64,000 nucleotides of DNA from positions 2,232,001 through 2,296,000 of the forward strand of contig WWBZ02000051.1 in the NCBI GenBank assembly GCA_011503125.2, read 5' to 3'. The stretch is from Botryosphaeria dothidea. Its lineage: Eukaryota; Ascomycota; Dothideomycetes; Botryosphaeriales; Botryosphaeriaceae. Below are positions 10,155-20,027 of the stretch, in pieces. Position 1 is the stretch's first letter. Each line of letters opens with the position of its first letter. Below the pieces are notes generated by a model. The model was not told where the DNA came from. It saw only the letters and a list, made by a program, of their open reading frames with translations, and did no database searches. The position numbers and the translations under genes are program-made.

Positions 10155-10655
10155 AGCACGACCATTGGACCAGCGTCAATGAGTTCACGGTTGCCAGAAG
10201 TACATTGAATACCCATGTGAAAATAATAATATATATTTGGCACTAGCAGATCAACGCCCAAGGCACACACGAAGAGACCTTCCGTTCTCTCTCCCGGACA
10301 GAAAGAGTTTCCGTCACGATAAAGAGACTCATAAGAATAGAGTCGGGCAGTCCGGCTACAATTGAGGAATATGTTCGGAAAATTTCCGAAATCCCGAAGG
10401 CCGACTCCATCGGGGTGCGTTCCCGTCGGAACTCATTAACTGCTCAAGTCAAAGAGTGTAAACATACTTGTTGGGAGGAACAGGGTCTGATTGAACCAAG
10501 GGTCAACACCGAGAATTTGTTATATAGCTACTATATAAGAGGGACCGGGTCACCTACCCTCTTCCTCCTCATGCCAATCTACGATGAACTTCACTCCCTA
10601 TACAAACAACCCACTTGTTCAATAATACTCATCAAACTAGAATAAACTCAGCCCA
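10155..10655. other. Intergenic with solo LTR
   Basis: Between the regulator relic and the 3' end of the Ldi-like gene I see no gene. The only structure recognised is the solo LTR at 10469-10624, annotated separately. Confidence 0.5.
10469..10624 (+). mobile_element. Solo LTR, copy 1 (156 bp)
   Basis: The element starts TGTTGGGAGG and ends TTCAATA. It is flanked by a perfect 5-bp duplication ATACT at 10464-10468 and 10625-10629. It contains a TATA-like stretch (GTTATATAGC...CTATATAAGA). It is 155/156 identical by eye to the copy at 17516-17671. No internal retrotransposon sequence is next to it, so it is a solo LTR left by LTR-LTR recombination, or a very short non-autonomous element. Confidence 0.85.
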
Positions 10656-12561
10656 TCATTTCGCCCTGAACAGCACGATATCGGTTTCTTCTCCGCCAAC
10701 TTCGATCGGCATGTCGATGGTGGTGCCGTCGCCGGATACTATCTGCGTGTTAAAGAGAATTCCGTTTCTGTAAATCCCGTATTCGCCGGCGGGAAGATTC
10801 CGTATACAAAGCTCAACACTACAGGCTGTTAGAACTTAAGCAGTTCATCTCAATGGGAGTTAGCTTACGTCTTGGTCGACCCGTCCAAGGTGCGCATGGT
10901 GAGAGCCATAGCCTCCTTTTCGGAATCCCAGTTCCCTCTCAAAAAGTCGATATCGGACTCGAAGCCAATTCCGTCAACAAATGGGTAGCGACTAAAGTAC
11001 TCTTGTGTCCGTGGCTCTTCCCACATCTTCTTCTGTCCATCCTGGACATTGAGACGCGCATAGGCAATAGCCGAATTGCCCGTAAAAGGGTCGACGAACG
11101 TCCAGTTTCCCTGTTCGTCCGCAAGAGTGCCATTGCGTGGGTAGAAAAGACCGCCGCGCTCCCAAGTTGGGCTCAAATATTTATCCGCGTGATTCATGAG
11201 GCCGTCACAAGTTAACGGATCTGCCACTTCAGAAGCCCACTTCGCAACATATCCAAACAGGGGCTGCGGAAAGGGTGTGGAAGGCGGCGCCGCAACCTGG
11301 GCTGATTTCTCTTGCGCTTTTAGCATGGTCTCCCATGCATAAGGATCCATGTTCTCGTCTATTGCAAGCTCACGGATGGCTTGGGCCACCCTCTCGTTGT
11401 TCAAATTGATCCGTCCATCGGGAGCGTGGGTCAAGAATCCCAGAGACTGCTGTGGGAACGACGAGTGGACAAGTTCGGAATTCCAACTATTCATGAACGC
11501 GGATGCCCTTCTTAATGTTAGTCAAGTTACGGCGTGCACTTTGAGTTTGAAGGGTGGCCTACCAGGCTGAAGAGCCGACTCCACCTGGAACAATACGCCC
11601 TTGCTTCACCATGTACCAATTGACGATGTGCTTGTCGTTCTGCACAAATCCGTTCTTAGCTCCTCATGCCGCACAGTACTTCTCCAGGACATCATCCACA
11701 ATAGATGTGCCCTTTCGAATATCGTTGTAACGCATCGCGATGATCTACGATTGGTCAGCCTGAAGACGAAATAAACCACCATCCTTTGCGGAGCCATACC
11801 GGAAATTGATTGCATATGACAAAAATGGACTTGGGCTCGCAGCAAACTCCTTTCCATCCTTCTCTTTCCATCTCCGCAATGATTGCGTCTTGGAGAGAAC
11901 TGTGCGTGTAGGTGAATTTCTCTGGGCCAAATCCCCAAAAGATCGGGTCCCAATGGAAGGTCAAAGCGCCGGGCTCGTCGTACTTGTCGTCGTCGAACAG
12001 CATTCCGTGCAGAGAAACCATGAGAAGGAGATGGCCTGAATACTGTACGATGAATTAGTCTTCCAAATCCACCATCCAGATAGTCACGATGCTTACCATG
12101 ATGTTCTCCCGTTTGTTCGGATCGGCCCACGGCTTGCGCATCTCAACCAGATCCGGGTCTACGAACTTTCCGCTCTGGCTGGTGAGATACCAGTATCCCC
12201 AAACCTCCCTCCGAAGCATCTTGTGAATCAGTTGTTCCGACAATTGTTTGAAGGCTGACCGCAGAGCGGGCAGTCTGTGAAAGTGCGCAACTCCGGCTGC
12301 ATACGCCATGGTCGCCAATTGATAGCGATATGCATCGAGCCACTCCTGTCCCAGGTCTTGAGTGCCCATGTGACGCCATTCGCCATCAAGCTGGGTAGCG
12401 AGGTTGTGGAAATGACGGATGTGGCCGGCTTGCTCGTGCGAGAGCTTGGGGAAAGAGGAGAGAAAATCGTCAGGAAGCTTTGTAGGGAGGCTACTGGTTT
12501 CCACACGGAAAGTATCTCCTGCATTTCTGTGGATGGTCTCAGTAGCTGTCGTTGTTGCCAT
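10656..12561 (-). pseudogene. Linalool dehydratase/isomerase-like (Ldi family) protein, one in-frame stop
   Basis: Minus-strand exons 12561-12097, 12042-11800, 11744-11563, 11507-10869 and 10818-10656, with introns of 50-55 bp, give 564 codons. The core carries KRENIMYSGHL and CCEPKSIFVICN. These match KENIMYKGHL and the CEPxxxFVxCN pair of the bacterial Ldi, whose two Cys are catalytic; here they are near residues 223 and 232. Fungal members are longer and sit in secondary-metabolite loci; their reaction is mostly unassigned. TGA at 11666-11664 (about codon 263) interrupts exon 3 inside an otherwise collinear match and is explainable as CGA to TGA. Everything else is open, including a short last exon. 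The gene was lost recently, or the stop is an error or is read through. Confidence 0.8.
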
Positions 12562-13418
12562 TGTTCCACGGTTGGAGGGTTTCTCCGGGTAACGATATCG
12601 GGTAAAAGTGGCCGGAAATTGTTTTGTCTTGAAAATCTATTATACGGCAACCATGATCGATTTGTACTTGTCTCGCAGTTCATATTCTACCTCGGCAAGC
12701 TCGAACGTATCGGTAGGTGTATCAAGGGTTGTGTGACTATCGCCACCTCCGCACTGTCTCATCCCAAAGAAGCATTCGCTAAAGTCCCAAAAAGGCTTTC
12801 GCTACTGTCCAGAAACGGCGAATGAGAAGAACGCCCCTCACGCTAGCACTGTGGGGTTCCCACCCGGTGTCCCTCATGCTCTGGCTTGGCACGGATTCCT
12901 GCGGATAGATCGTGTCAGAAAAGCCCTGACCGTCACTTGCTCCCACGTGTACTACATGGTTGCGTGAGCTTTGATAGCATTAGCGCAAATATACCAGAAT
13001 TCATCCCATTCCGAATTTGACCAAATTCCAATTTTGAAAGAATTGACATCACACTCCTGTGGGTTGTGCTCGGCCGAGAACATCGAGCGTGCTCTGTGTG
13101 TGTCCTACTGTTAAATCCGTGCTCACGCCTTTTCAGCCGCCGCGGGCTATACGAGTGGGAGTGGGAACTCCGTGCCGGGGCCGAAGCGGAAAAGAGATGG
13201 CACACCTCTGTCGTTCCGGCACAAAACCCACCATCGGAGCTTGACACATCTTCGAGCCAGTCCTCGGTAGAAGCAGAGAGAGGGAACAACCTGTGTATGA
13301 TCGAAAACTTAGCGGAGGCTGTCTTTGTGTAAGGTTCAATTTTCTATCTATTTCTGAGCCAGCACCGTGGCCTATCCACAAACGTGTCTTGAATCCATTG
13401 CAGAGTTTCAATGCTGCT
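12562..13418. other. Intergenic, no supported gene
   Basis: This lies between the 5' end of the Ldi-like gene and the 3' end of the hydrolase. Both genes are on the minus strand. The ORFs at 12277-12825, 12933-13289 and 13066-13332 overlap or antisense the neighbours and match nothing known. Confidence 0.4.
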
Positions 13419-14588
13419 TCAGGAGGAAGGCGCAGTAGCTTGCGCCCAAGCCTTCGAAATCTCCTGCTCAGACGCATCTTTGCCAAGCACCCATCCGAAT
13501 CCCTTCATAGTATCTATCTGACTCCTCTGCGAAGAATTGAGCGTCGGGAATATACCATTCCAACCGTGCGGCACTCCAGGAAACACATCAAGCTTCGTAG
13601 TGACACCGTTGGCACGCAGAGCCTTCTCGTAAATGAGCCCATCATCCCTGAGCAGATCCTGACCGCAGACCTGGATGTAAGTCGGAGGAAGGCCCGTGTG
13701 CGGATCCGGAGCATTGAACGGAGAGTACTTGGGGGAGCGGAAGTCCTGCTGGTAATTCGCGTCGATGTAGTCCATGGCGGCCTTGTTGATAATCATCGAG
13801 TTCGCATTCTGCTCCCTGGAGATCCAGAGGTGCCGCCATTCGGACGGGACGATATCTTCGTTGAGAACGGACGGTATGGAAAGCCAGAGTCCGGTAAGAG
13901 GGGGCGACATCTTCTCCGTGACCCATTGCTGCGCTGCTGCCGCCGCCAAGTTGGCTCCCGCCGAAACACCTCCGACGACGAAGCCCGCGGATGCACTGTA
14001 ACCGAGTGATTGTACTGCGGCCGCGGAAGTGAGCCAGAGCAAGCAGTCCAAAACGTCGTCAAATGCTGCAGGAAACTTAAACTGCAGTGCCAGCCGATAG
14101 GAGATGCTGACGACCACAGCGCCATAAAGCTCTGCGGTAGTGCGAGCATAGGCCATCAGGTGGAGCGGCTCGCCCATGCAAAACCCGCCGCCATGGATCA
14201 AAACCACGAGAGGGCTATGAGAAGACTGGTTTTGCGGCTTGAACACGTTGGATCCGATGCGATAGCCGTCACGCACGTAAATGTCGAGCGGGTACTCGTA
14301 CTCGGTAATTGGCGGTACCGGCACCGTGAACGAAGGTGCATTCTTGACCATGTCTTTGAAGGACATGGCCACCATGGGGTTATTCTGGCCTTCTTCGCTT
14401 TTCAAGTACTACATTCGCGATGAGTAGGTTTAGTGGTTGGGATGGTTGTGGTGAAACAGTGGAATCTCGTACCTCGGCCAGTTCCGGACTGATTCCAGAT
14501 CAGTAAAACGGTTGGCTCAACATAGGCAATAAACTTACTCTTGAACCCCTAGGGCCGCAACAGCCTCTACGGTGTCGTATTGATCCAT
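13419..14588 (-). CDS. Alpha/beta hydrolase, HSL / type-IV esterase-like
   Basis: Minus-strand exons are 14588-14539, 14488-14473 (a 16-nt microexon) and 14408-13419, with introns of 50 and 64 bp, giving 351 residues. The microexon restores DPELAEYLKS, a start typical of these fungal esterases. The oxyanion-hole HGGGF is near residue 94, the nucleophile elbow GVSAG has Ser about 171, the acid is Asp about 273 (CGQDLLRDDG), and the base is His about 303 (VPHGWNG). All HSL-family catalytic residues are present and no signal peptide is seen, so it is a cytosolic ester or lactone hydrolase. It lies beside the Ldi-like and P450 relics and is the only member of that group still apparently intact. 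Substrate unknown. Confidence 0.85.
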
Positions 14589-15597
14589 TTTGCTCTTGTG
14601 GTTTTGAATATCGAATGCCAAATGTGGTTTGGTTTTCAGTTTGCAGTCGGGGGAAGCTTTTGCTTTAAGTACTTGTCAAGAGAAGGCCCGGGCCGCGAGC
14701 GTGCCTTTTTGAAGTTACGCAGCGTTGATGCACCAGCATCGGATGAACGAGAATGGGAATGCATTAGTCCAGGGCTCCTACTATCCATTATGACGCATTT
14801 TGTGCAGGACTACTGTTGTGGCCAATAACATTTTGGTTAGCGTTGAGAGCTGCAGGTCATCGTTGGACGAACGATTTTTAGCCTTGTACAAACTCTACAG
14901 CAGATATTCAGCCGCGTCACAACTGTGAGAAAGCGCAAGGTTTTTTTGTGAAACAATGCCTGGTTGTTCAAAATAGCTCAGTGTGTATTTCTGGACATGG
15001 TAAAAGAAAAGAAACAAGCTCGCGTGGCATGACCAGAAATGAGTCACAGTGAGTAATGATGCAACAGTTTGACGGTAAGACAATAAGCGAGGTCAGCTTT
15101 TAGGGCTTTCTGCAAACCCTCAATCTTCGCTCCATCTCGCCGGTCTGAGGCATGGCTTTTCTTCTCATTCTTTATTTCACCGTCGCTGGGGTCTCTTATG
15201 CTTCGAAAATGCCTTATAATCCCATCTACTCACTCACACATATCAAGCTACGCTGAGAAAGCTTAAAACTGCTCCAAAAGGTGCCAAAACTATGTTCACG
15301 GCGTAGTATCGTGCTTAAACTTGTGATTCCTTCTTTGCCTTTTCCGATTGTTTCGTAAGCCGATCGTATATTAAAGTCCTGGATTGATGGAAAGATAGAT
15401 TGTCTAACCGTGTTGTTCTGAGCACAATCAGCCAGTCCAAAGCACTCATCATAGAATATTTTACATCTGAAGACTTGAGAAGGGTAATCATAATAGAAGG
15501 ACCCGCATTTCCGACTAACTCCTGAGGGGCACAGAACCTCTCCAAGGCCTATCTATAGGAATGCCTTCAGAAGCGGAATTGCAGGGAATGTTTTACA
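14589..15597. other. Intergenic, no supported gene
   Basis: This is the promoter side of the hydrolase. The short frames at 14580-14828, 14895-15083 and 15315-15545 show no family resemblance. Confidence 0.4.
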
Positions 15598-17280
15598 GTC
15601 GAAGCCATTTATTTATTTATTTATTTATTTATTTAGTTTTACGTCCTTTTTTCAGCCTATGACTATTAAAGACGGAGTTTCTAGAACTCGTAGCTATAGA
15701 AGGGTAATACCTCTTTTTGGTAAAGGTGGGCTATTTAGGTACAGTAAACGGTATGGCGTCTATCGCCTAAACAGGCTAGTAGCCAAAGGAAATAAAGGAG
15801 AAATAGATATAAGGAAAGTAAAAGAAAATACGGTAGGTATACGTTTATTTAGAGCTCCGCCGAGCTATTTTCTAGATACCATCTCCGTGTAGATATCTTT
15901 GTTTGTTTTAGAAAATCTAGCGTACTAGATATTCCTTTTGTCGAGGTAAGAAGCTCCTTTAGGTCTAGATGGTCTCTTCTAAGTATATCCTTTATACTCC
16001 TTCTTTCGTAGGAGTATTTTGGGCATTTTAGTAAGAGATGTCTAGGTGTTTGTTTTGCTGTGTTCGTGCATGGGCACCTATCGGTTTCGGCGTGTTTAAA
16101 CCTAAAGAGATAGGATCTAAAGTATCCGTGTCCTATCTTTAGTTGGTAAAAGGCGGAGGCTAATTCTCGCTCTTTTAAAGGGGCTTTTAGTTTCCGTTTA
16201 ACTTGATAGCCGTATAGTTCCTTATAGGTAGAGGCTAAGGTGTTTTTAAGCTTCTTTTCCCACTCTTTATAAAGCTCTTCCTTTAGCTGCATTCCGTAGA
16301 AGGCTACGCTATTTTTCGAGCTCGATATAGGTAGTCTAGTAGCTTCTTTTGCTAGTTTATCCGCAGTTTCATTTCCAAGGATATCTTTATGTCCAGGTAC
16401 CCATTCTAGAGAGATTTTGTTCCCCTTGTCCTGTAGGATTTTTGCTGCTTTTACTGCCCGGATTTGTTGGTCTTGGCCAGGAGTATTAGCTAGGGTTTGT
16501 AGCCGTAAGAGTGCGGCTTGGTTATCCGCATAGACTCTTATTTCTCGGTTTTTATATCCACGTTTGCTAGCAAATTCGAGGGCATTTGTAATACCTTCTA
16601 GTTCGCCGTTATAAACGAGGTAGTTAGGACCGTAGTTCCTAACTAGTTCTTGTTGTATTAAGTCTCGAGATTGGCTAAGGTCTAGTATTCCTATTCCTAT
16701 TCCTATTCCTTTTCCGTTAGGAAGTTGTGAGGCGTCGGAATATATAGATACTTGACTATTCGGGGCTTCTAGGACGGCCTTATTATGTGCTTTCGATTCG
16801 GCTTCCTTCTCTAGTGTAGATATCCTAACCGAATAAGGAGGGCTACCGCTCCACGGTTTAAAAAGAAAGGGGTCTATCTCTTCTATCTCCTTAGGGATTT
16901 TAGAGTATATTCCCCTTATTCTTTCTATCTGTGTGGGGGGTATGCCACCAAAGTTTCGGTTAGGTTCTCTCTCTATTTCGCAGCGGATTGGATGTTTCTT
17001 TTCGAGCTGTCTTATTCTAAACGCATACTTTTTTAGAATATCGTCTAGACGGAGCTCGGAGGGTGGAATTGCCGTCTCTAATTCTAAAGGAATAATAGGA
17101 GTAGTTTTAAAAACTCCTAGAATCTTCCGTAGAGCAAGGTTTTGGAGTAGTGTGTATTGGCGTTTAAACTGTGCCTGATTTTTCCAGAAGATTTGACAGC
17201 CATAATCGGCTACGCTGGTAATACAGGCTATATATAGCTGTCTAACCGCGTAGGGGGATAAACCCCGTGTCGAAGCCATT
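15598..17280 (-). mobile_element. 5'-truncated LINE (non-LTR retrotransposon) with target duplication
   Basis: A 12-bp direct repeat GTCGAAGCCATT lies at 15598-15609 and 17269-17280. On the minus strand the element ends in a tail of TAAA repeats (15610 to about 15634), placed directly against the repeat. This is the signature of target-primed reverse transcription. The 5' end is truncated inside the reverse-transcriptase C-terminal region. The remaining reading frame (15849-17279) is open. About 215 bp of 3' untranslated sequence separate the stop from the tail. Confidence 0.9.
15849..17279 (-). CDS. LINE ORF2 C-terminal part: RNase H and zinc knuckle
   Basis: The 476 codons start with RT thumb/connection-like sequence (RQLYIACITSVADYGCQIFW). 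An RNase H domain follows with the DEDD residues in place: YSDAS (D about 182), GELEG (E about 226), YADNQ (D about 252) and GNETADKLA (D about 307). Near the C-terminus CPC..H..C (RCPCTN...RHLLLKCPKY) is the zinc knuckle common in fungal Tad/I-like LINEs. The first four codons lie in the duplicated target and junction, so the ATG is host-derived and the true ORF2 start is missing. It cannot retrotranspose alone. Unusually, it carries no stop or frameshift, which suggests a young insertion. Confidence 0.85.
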   Translation of the reverse strand: MASTRGLSPYAVRQLYIACITSVADYGCQIFWKNQAQFKRQYTLLQNLALRKILGVFKTTPIIPLELETAIPPSELRLDDILKKYAFRIRQLEKKHPIRCEIEREPNRNFGGIPPTQIERIRGIYSKIPKEIEEIDPFLFKPWSGSPPYSVRISTLEKEAESKAHNKAVLEAPNSQVSIYSDASQLPNGKGIGIGIGILDLSQSRDLIQQELVRNYGPNYLVYNGELEGITNALEFASKRGYKNREIRVYADNQAALLRLQTLANTPGQDQQIRAVKAAKILQDKGNKISLEWVPGHKDILGNETADKLAKEATRLPISSSKNSVAFYGMQLKEELYKEWEKKLKNTLASTYKELYGYQVKRKLKAPLKERELASAFYQLKIGHGYFRSYLFRFKHAETDRCPCTNTAKQTPRHLLLKCPKYSYERRSIKDILRRDHLDLKELLTSTKGISSTLDFLKQTKISTRRWYLENSSAEL

Positions 17281-17741
17281 GATGATATGCACAGGGATAC
17301 TCGCTTGGGTTGAGCTAGGGGTATGGCGTTGTCACGCTCGAAAATTGTGTAACATGAGTCTTCTTCTAGGCATCATTCGCTTGTAGCAGACCTACTATCC
17401 TTCTAGAGATGATCTTCTAGTTATCGAAGACTTCGGAAATTGTTCAACATCTCAATTACTAGCCTACGTTGAATTAACCTAACCAATATAACAATAATAA
17501 CACTTTGAGTGGTGGTGTTGGGAGGAACAGGGTCTGATTGAACCAAGGGTCAACACCGAGAATTTGTTATATAGCTACTATATAAGAGGGACCGGGTCAC
17601 CTACCCTCTTCCTCCTCATGCCAATCTACGATGAACTTCACTCCCTATATAAACAACCCACTTGTTCAATAGGTGGCAAGCGATACAACCTGGATACAAC
17701 GTAACTAAATATGGGCCAGCCGAGCATGAGCAGCAGTATTA
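17281..17741. other. Intergenic with solo LTR
   Basis: This lies between the LINE and the ULD-type relic. The LTR at 17516-17671 occupies a third of it, and I see nothing else. Confidence 0.5.
17516..17671 (+). mobile_element. Solo LTR, copy 2 (156 bp)
   Basis: Same length and almost the same sequence as the LTR at 10469-10624; I see one C/T difference (CTATATAAAC against CTATACAAAC). It is flanked by the perfect 5-bp duplication GGTGG at 17511-17515 and 17672-17676. It also ends TTCAATA rather than the canonical CA. Both copies are in the same orientation. Confidence 0.85.
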
Positions 17742-19642
17742 TCAAATTTCATCTCCGCTCCTTGTAGGATTCTCCGGATGTTTGGCGGCCTCTTGCTGTT
17801 CTCTCTTTTCTTTTTCATTGAGCAAGAATATCCGGCGAAATGTGCTAATTTCATCCAGCTCCCGTCGCCTACGCTCTTCTTTGTCGAGGAACTGCTTGCT
17901 ATCATTGGGCCGCCAATTGTGTGACTCGTCCGTATTTGGAGAAACCTGTAAATCAGAAGCACTAAAGCTGAGGTTGCAAGCTCGACAAACAACAAAGCCG
18001 GTATCTCCCGCCCCAACCTTTGCTTGACATGTGGGTCTCGGGCAGAGGCTCGGGGTGTTGTCAAGCTCAGTCATAACCACTGCTATCCGTATGCGGGATC
18101 CAGGGAGGACGGAACTGAGCCACTCAAGTAGGGTGAAGTTTCTGTTTGTACGGACATCTTGGAAGACGAATTCACCCTCCTCAACCTTTCTTTGTCCAGG
18201 CATGTTCTGCAAGCTCACTCGAAGAGCTGCTTCGAAAACCTGTAACTCATCAGCTCCGCCACACATAAGAGTAAGGAAATGCCTTACCGACCAATGCTTG
18301 AAGTTCTCATAGTCAAAAAGCTTTATGCGATCAAGCGCGTCAATGAACTCTATGCTGCTCTGTGGAAGCAACAGGGGTTGCCTTGGGACACTCGCGAGGG
18401 CCCGAATCATTGCAAACGCACGCAAAATTCCAGGTCCGCACTCCCTGTGCGGCGCCGTCAGCGGCCGTACATATAGCTGGTATGACCTTTTTACCTCATA
18501 TATTGCTACATGCACAGGAGAATTTTGGTCATTCTAGCAGCCCAATCAACAACTAAGTCGAGCAATACTTTGTTGGGAACGAGGTGACAATTATTTACGA
18601 GACGATCGCGCATTCTTTGAGAAGAATGGCTCGTTTCTTACTCTGCAAGAGCTCCTGCGGTCCCAGCTCTTTGTTTTCCTCGGTCTTTTTTTGTGGAAAC
18701 GATTCATGGCGGCGGGAAACTTGTAGCACACGGTGCATGAAATCATGATACTGTCTGGCAGAGGCTATAAGGTTGCGCCACGATTCGTGTTGTGCTTCGT
18801 CGGCCAGTAGTTCTCCGTATGAAACATGCGGGGCAAGCTCATTCGAAAGAGCCGAGACATCTCTCTGACGCTGGCTACATGCCTTTTTCAAGTCCTAGAT
18901 TTGTGCTGCATCTGGTGGCTCATAGTGGGGCTATGCGGTTCGTTGTGAAGCAATTTGTTGAAGCATGCTTTCTTGGGCCTGAAATCCACTCTTAACGATG
19001 GTTTCGAGGTCTCTATGGCCTGAATGAACGTTTTGCGCGACCGCTTTTTGCTTCTCAATAATGCATGCTTGCCTCGTTCCGATATCCGTTGTAGCTGTGC
19101 TATCGTATTATAAGCAATGTGAAGCCCGAAGTTAAGGAGCATACGAACAACTGATGAGCCTCGAGGCAAAGCAATAACCCCAATGTCTCTGAATCCAGGG
19201 CTGTGCGGAGCTTATTGGCCTCTTCTGAGTATCCCAACGTCCACTGCACGCGGCGCGCTGGGCCAGCAACAGGTTTCTTTCTGCAGCCTACCCCTAACGT
19301 TTCCGAGAATTTTGATATCTTGATCTGGATTTCGTTGATTCTCTTTTCAGATTCTGTAACAAAATCCATGAGGCTTTTCTGCTGTTCAGGTGCGAGGCAG
19401 CCCAGCTTTGGAGCGAAACATTGGATCCTCTTGAAGTTTTCGATGAAGAATTGAAGGTCTGACGCAAGGCTCTGATATTCTGACGAGGCACCCCCAGATT
19501 CCTTCAGCCCTTTGGACAACTTCAAGGCAAGATCACCGAGGGCTAAGCAGTCGCCAATGGATATAGGTGAAATTTTGATGGTGGTGTCGCAAAGTGCTGA
19601 GACCGAATGTGACGAAGCCAAGCTGTAAGAAAAGCTTTCCAA
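17742..19642 (-). pseudogene. ULD-type (ubiquitin-like domain) fungal protein with N-terminal STAND-like helical region, decayed
   Basis: The N-terminal piece (19642-19100) contains GDCLALGDLALKLSKGLKE, the Ser/Gly loop and helices, and ARRVQW. This is the layout of large fungal proteins with a helical prion-inhibition/NACHT-like N-terminus. A coiled-coil-like middle follows in a different frame (about 19080-18600), with TAG codons that could be CAG to TAG changes. The C-terminal piece (18515-17742) contains FIDALDRIKLFDYENFKHW and MPGQRKVEEGEFVFQD, resembling the ULD_2 domain. It ends with a possible zinc ribbon (CPRPTC...VVCRAC) and a charged tail. No set of simple introns joins all three frames, so I call it a pseudogene. 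A multi-exon functional gene remains possible. Confidence 0.55.
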
Positions 19643-20027
19643 AGTTCGGAAAGGAGCCAGGTGTCATTTATTCTGTTGAAAGGGTTCAGCCTTGCTTAAC
19701 TTCAGACCTGCCTTGCGTAGCCACGCATGAGGCATGCGAGGCTGACCATTGTTCGGAAACCACGACATGCAGCGTTGGTCTTATTGGTTCAAACCTTCGC
19801 AATCAGCCTCGCGTAATTTTTCGCATCTGCGCGCTTTCTTTTTTCTCGAGTATGGCATATGCATTATGCATGTGTTCTCGAACCAGAAAAAAGCGCCTCG
19901 AAAATGTAGGACCTCGAACATGATCAAGCATCGCACTGTTAGTGGGTACGTTCCTGTTTCTCAATTCGTGTCCCCCACTACGAAGAAGGTGAAATGGGTT
20001 GATTCGAAAAAAAAAAAAAGCCGTGCT
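19643..20027. other. Intergenic, A-run near 20008-20020
   Basis: No supported gene. A run of about 13 A lies just past the stop of the RNA ligase gene, which reads on the other strand. Confidence 0.4.

Noticed and set aside
15610..15634. TTTA microsatellite as an independent simple repeat
   Set aside because: It is the 3' tail of the LINE, placed exactly against the target duplication.
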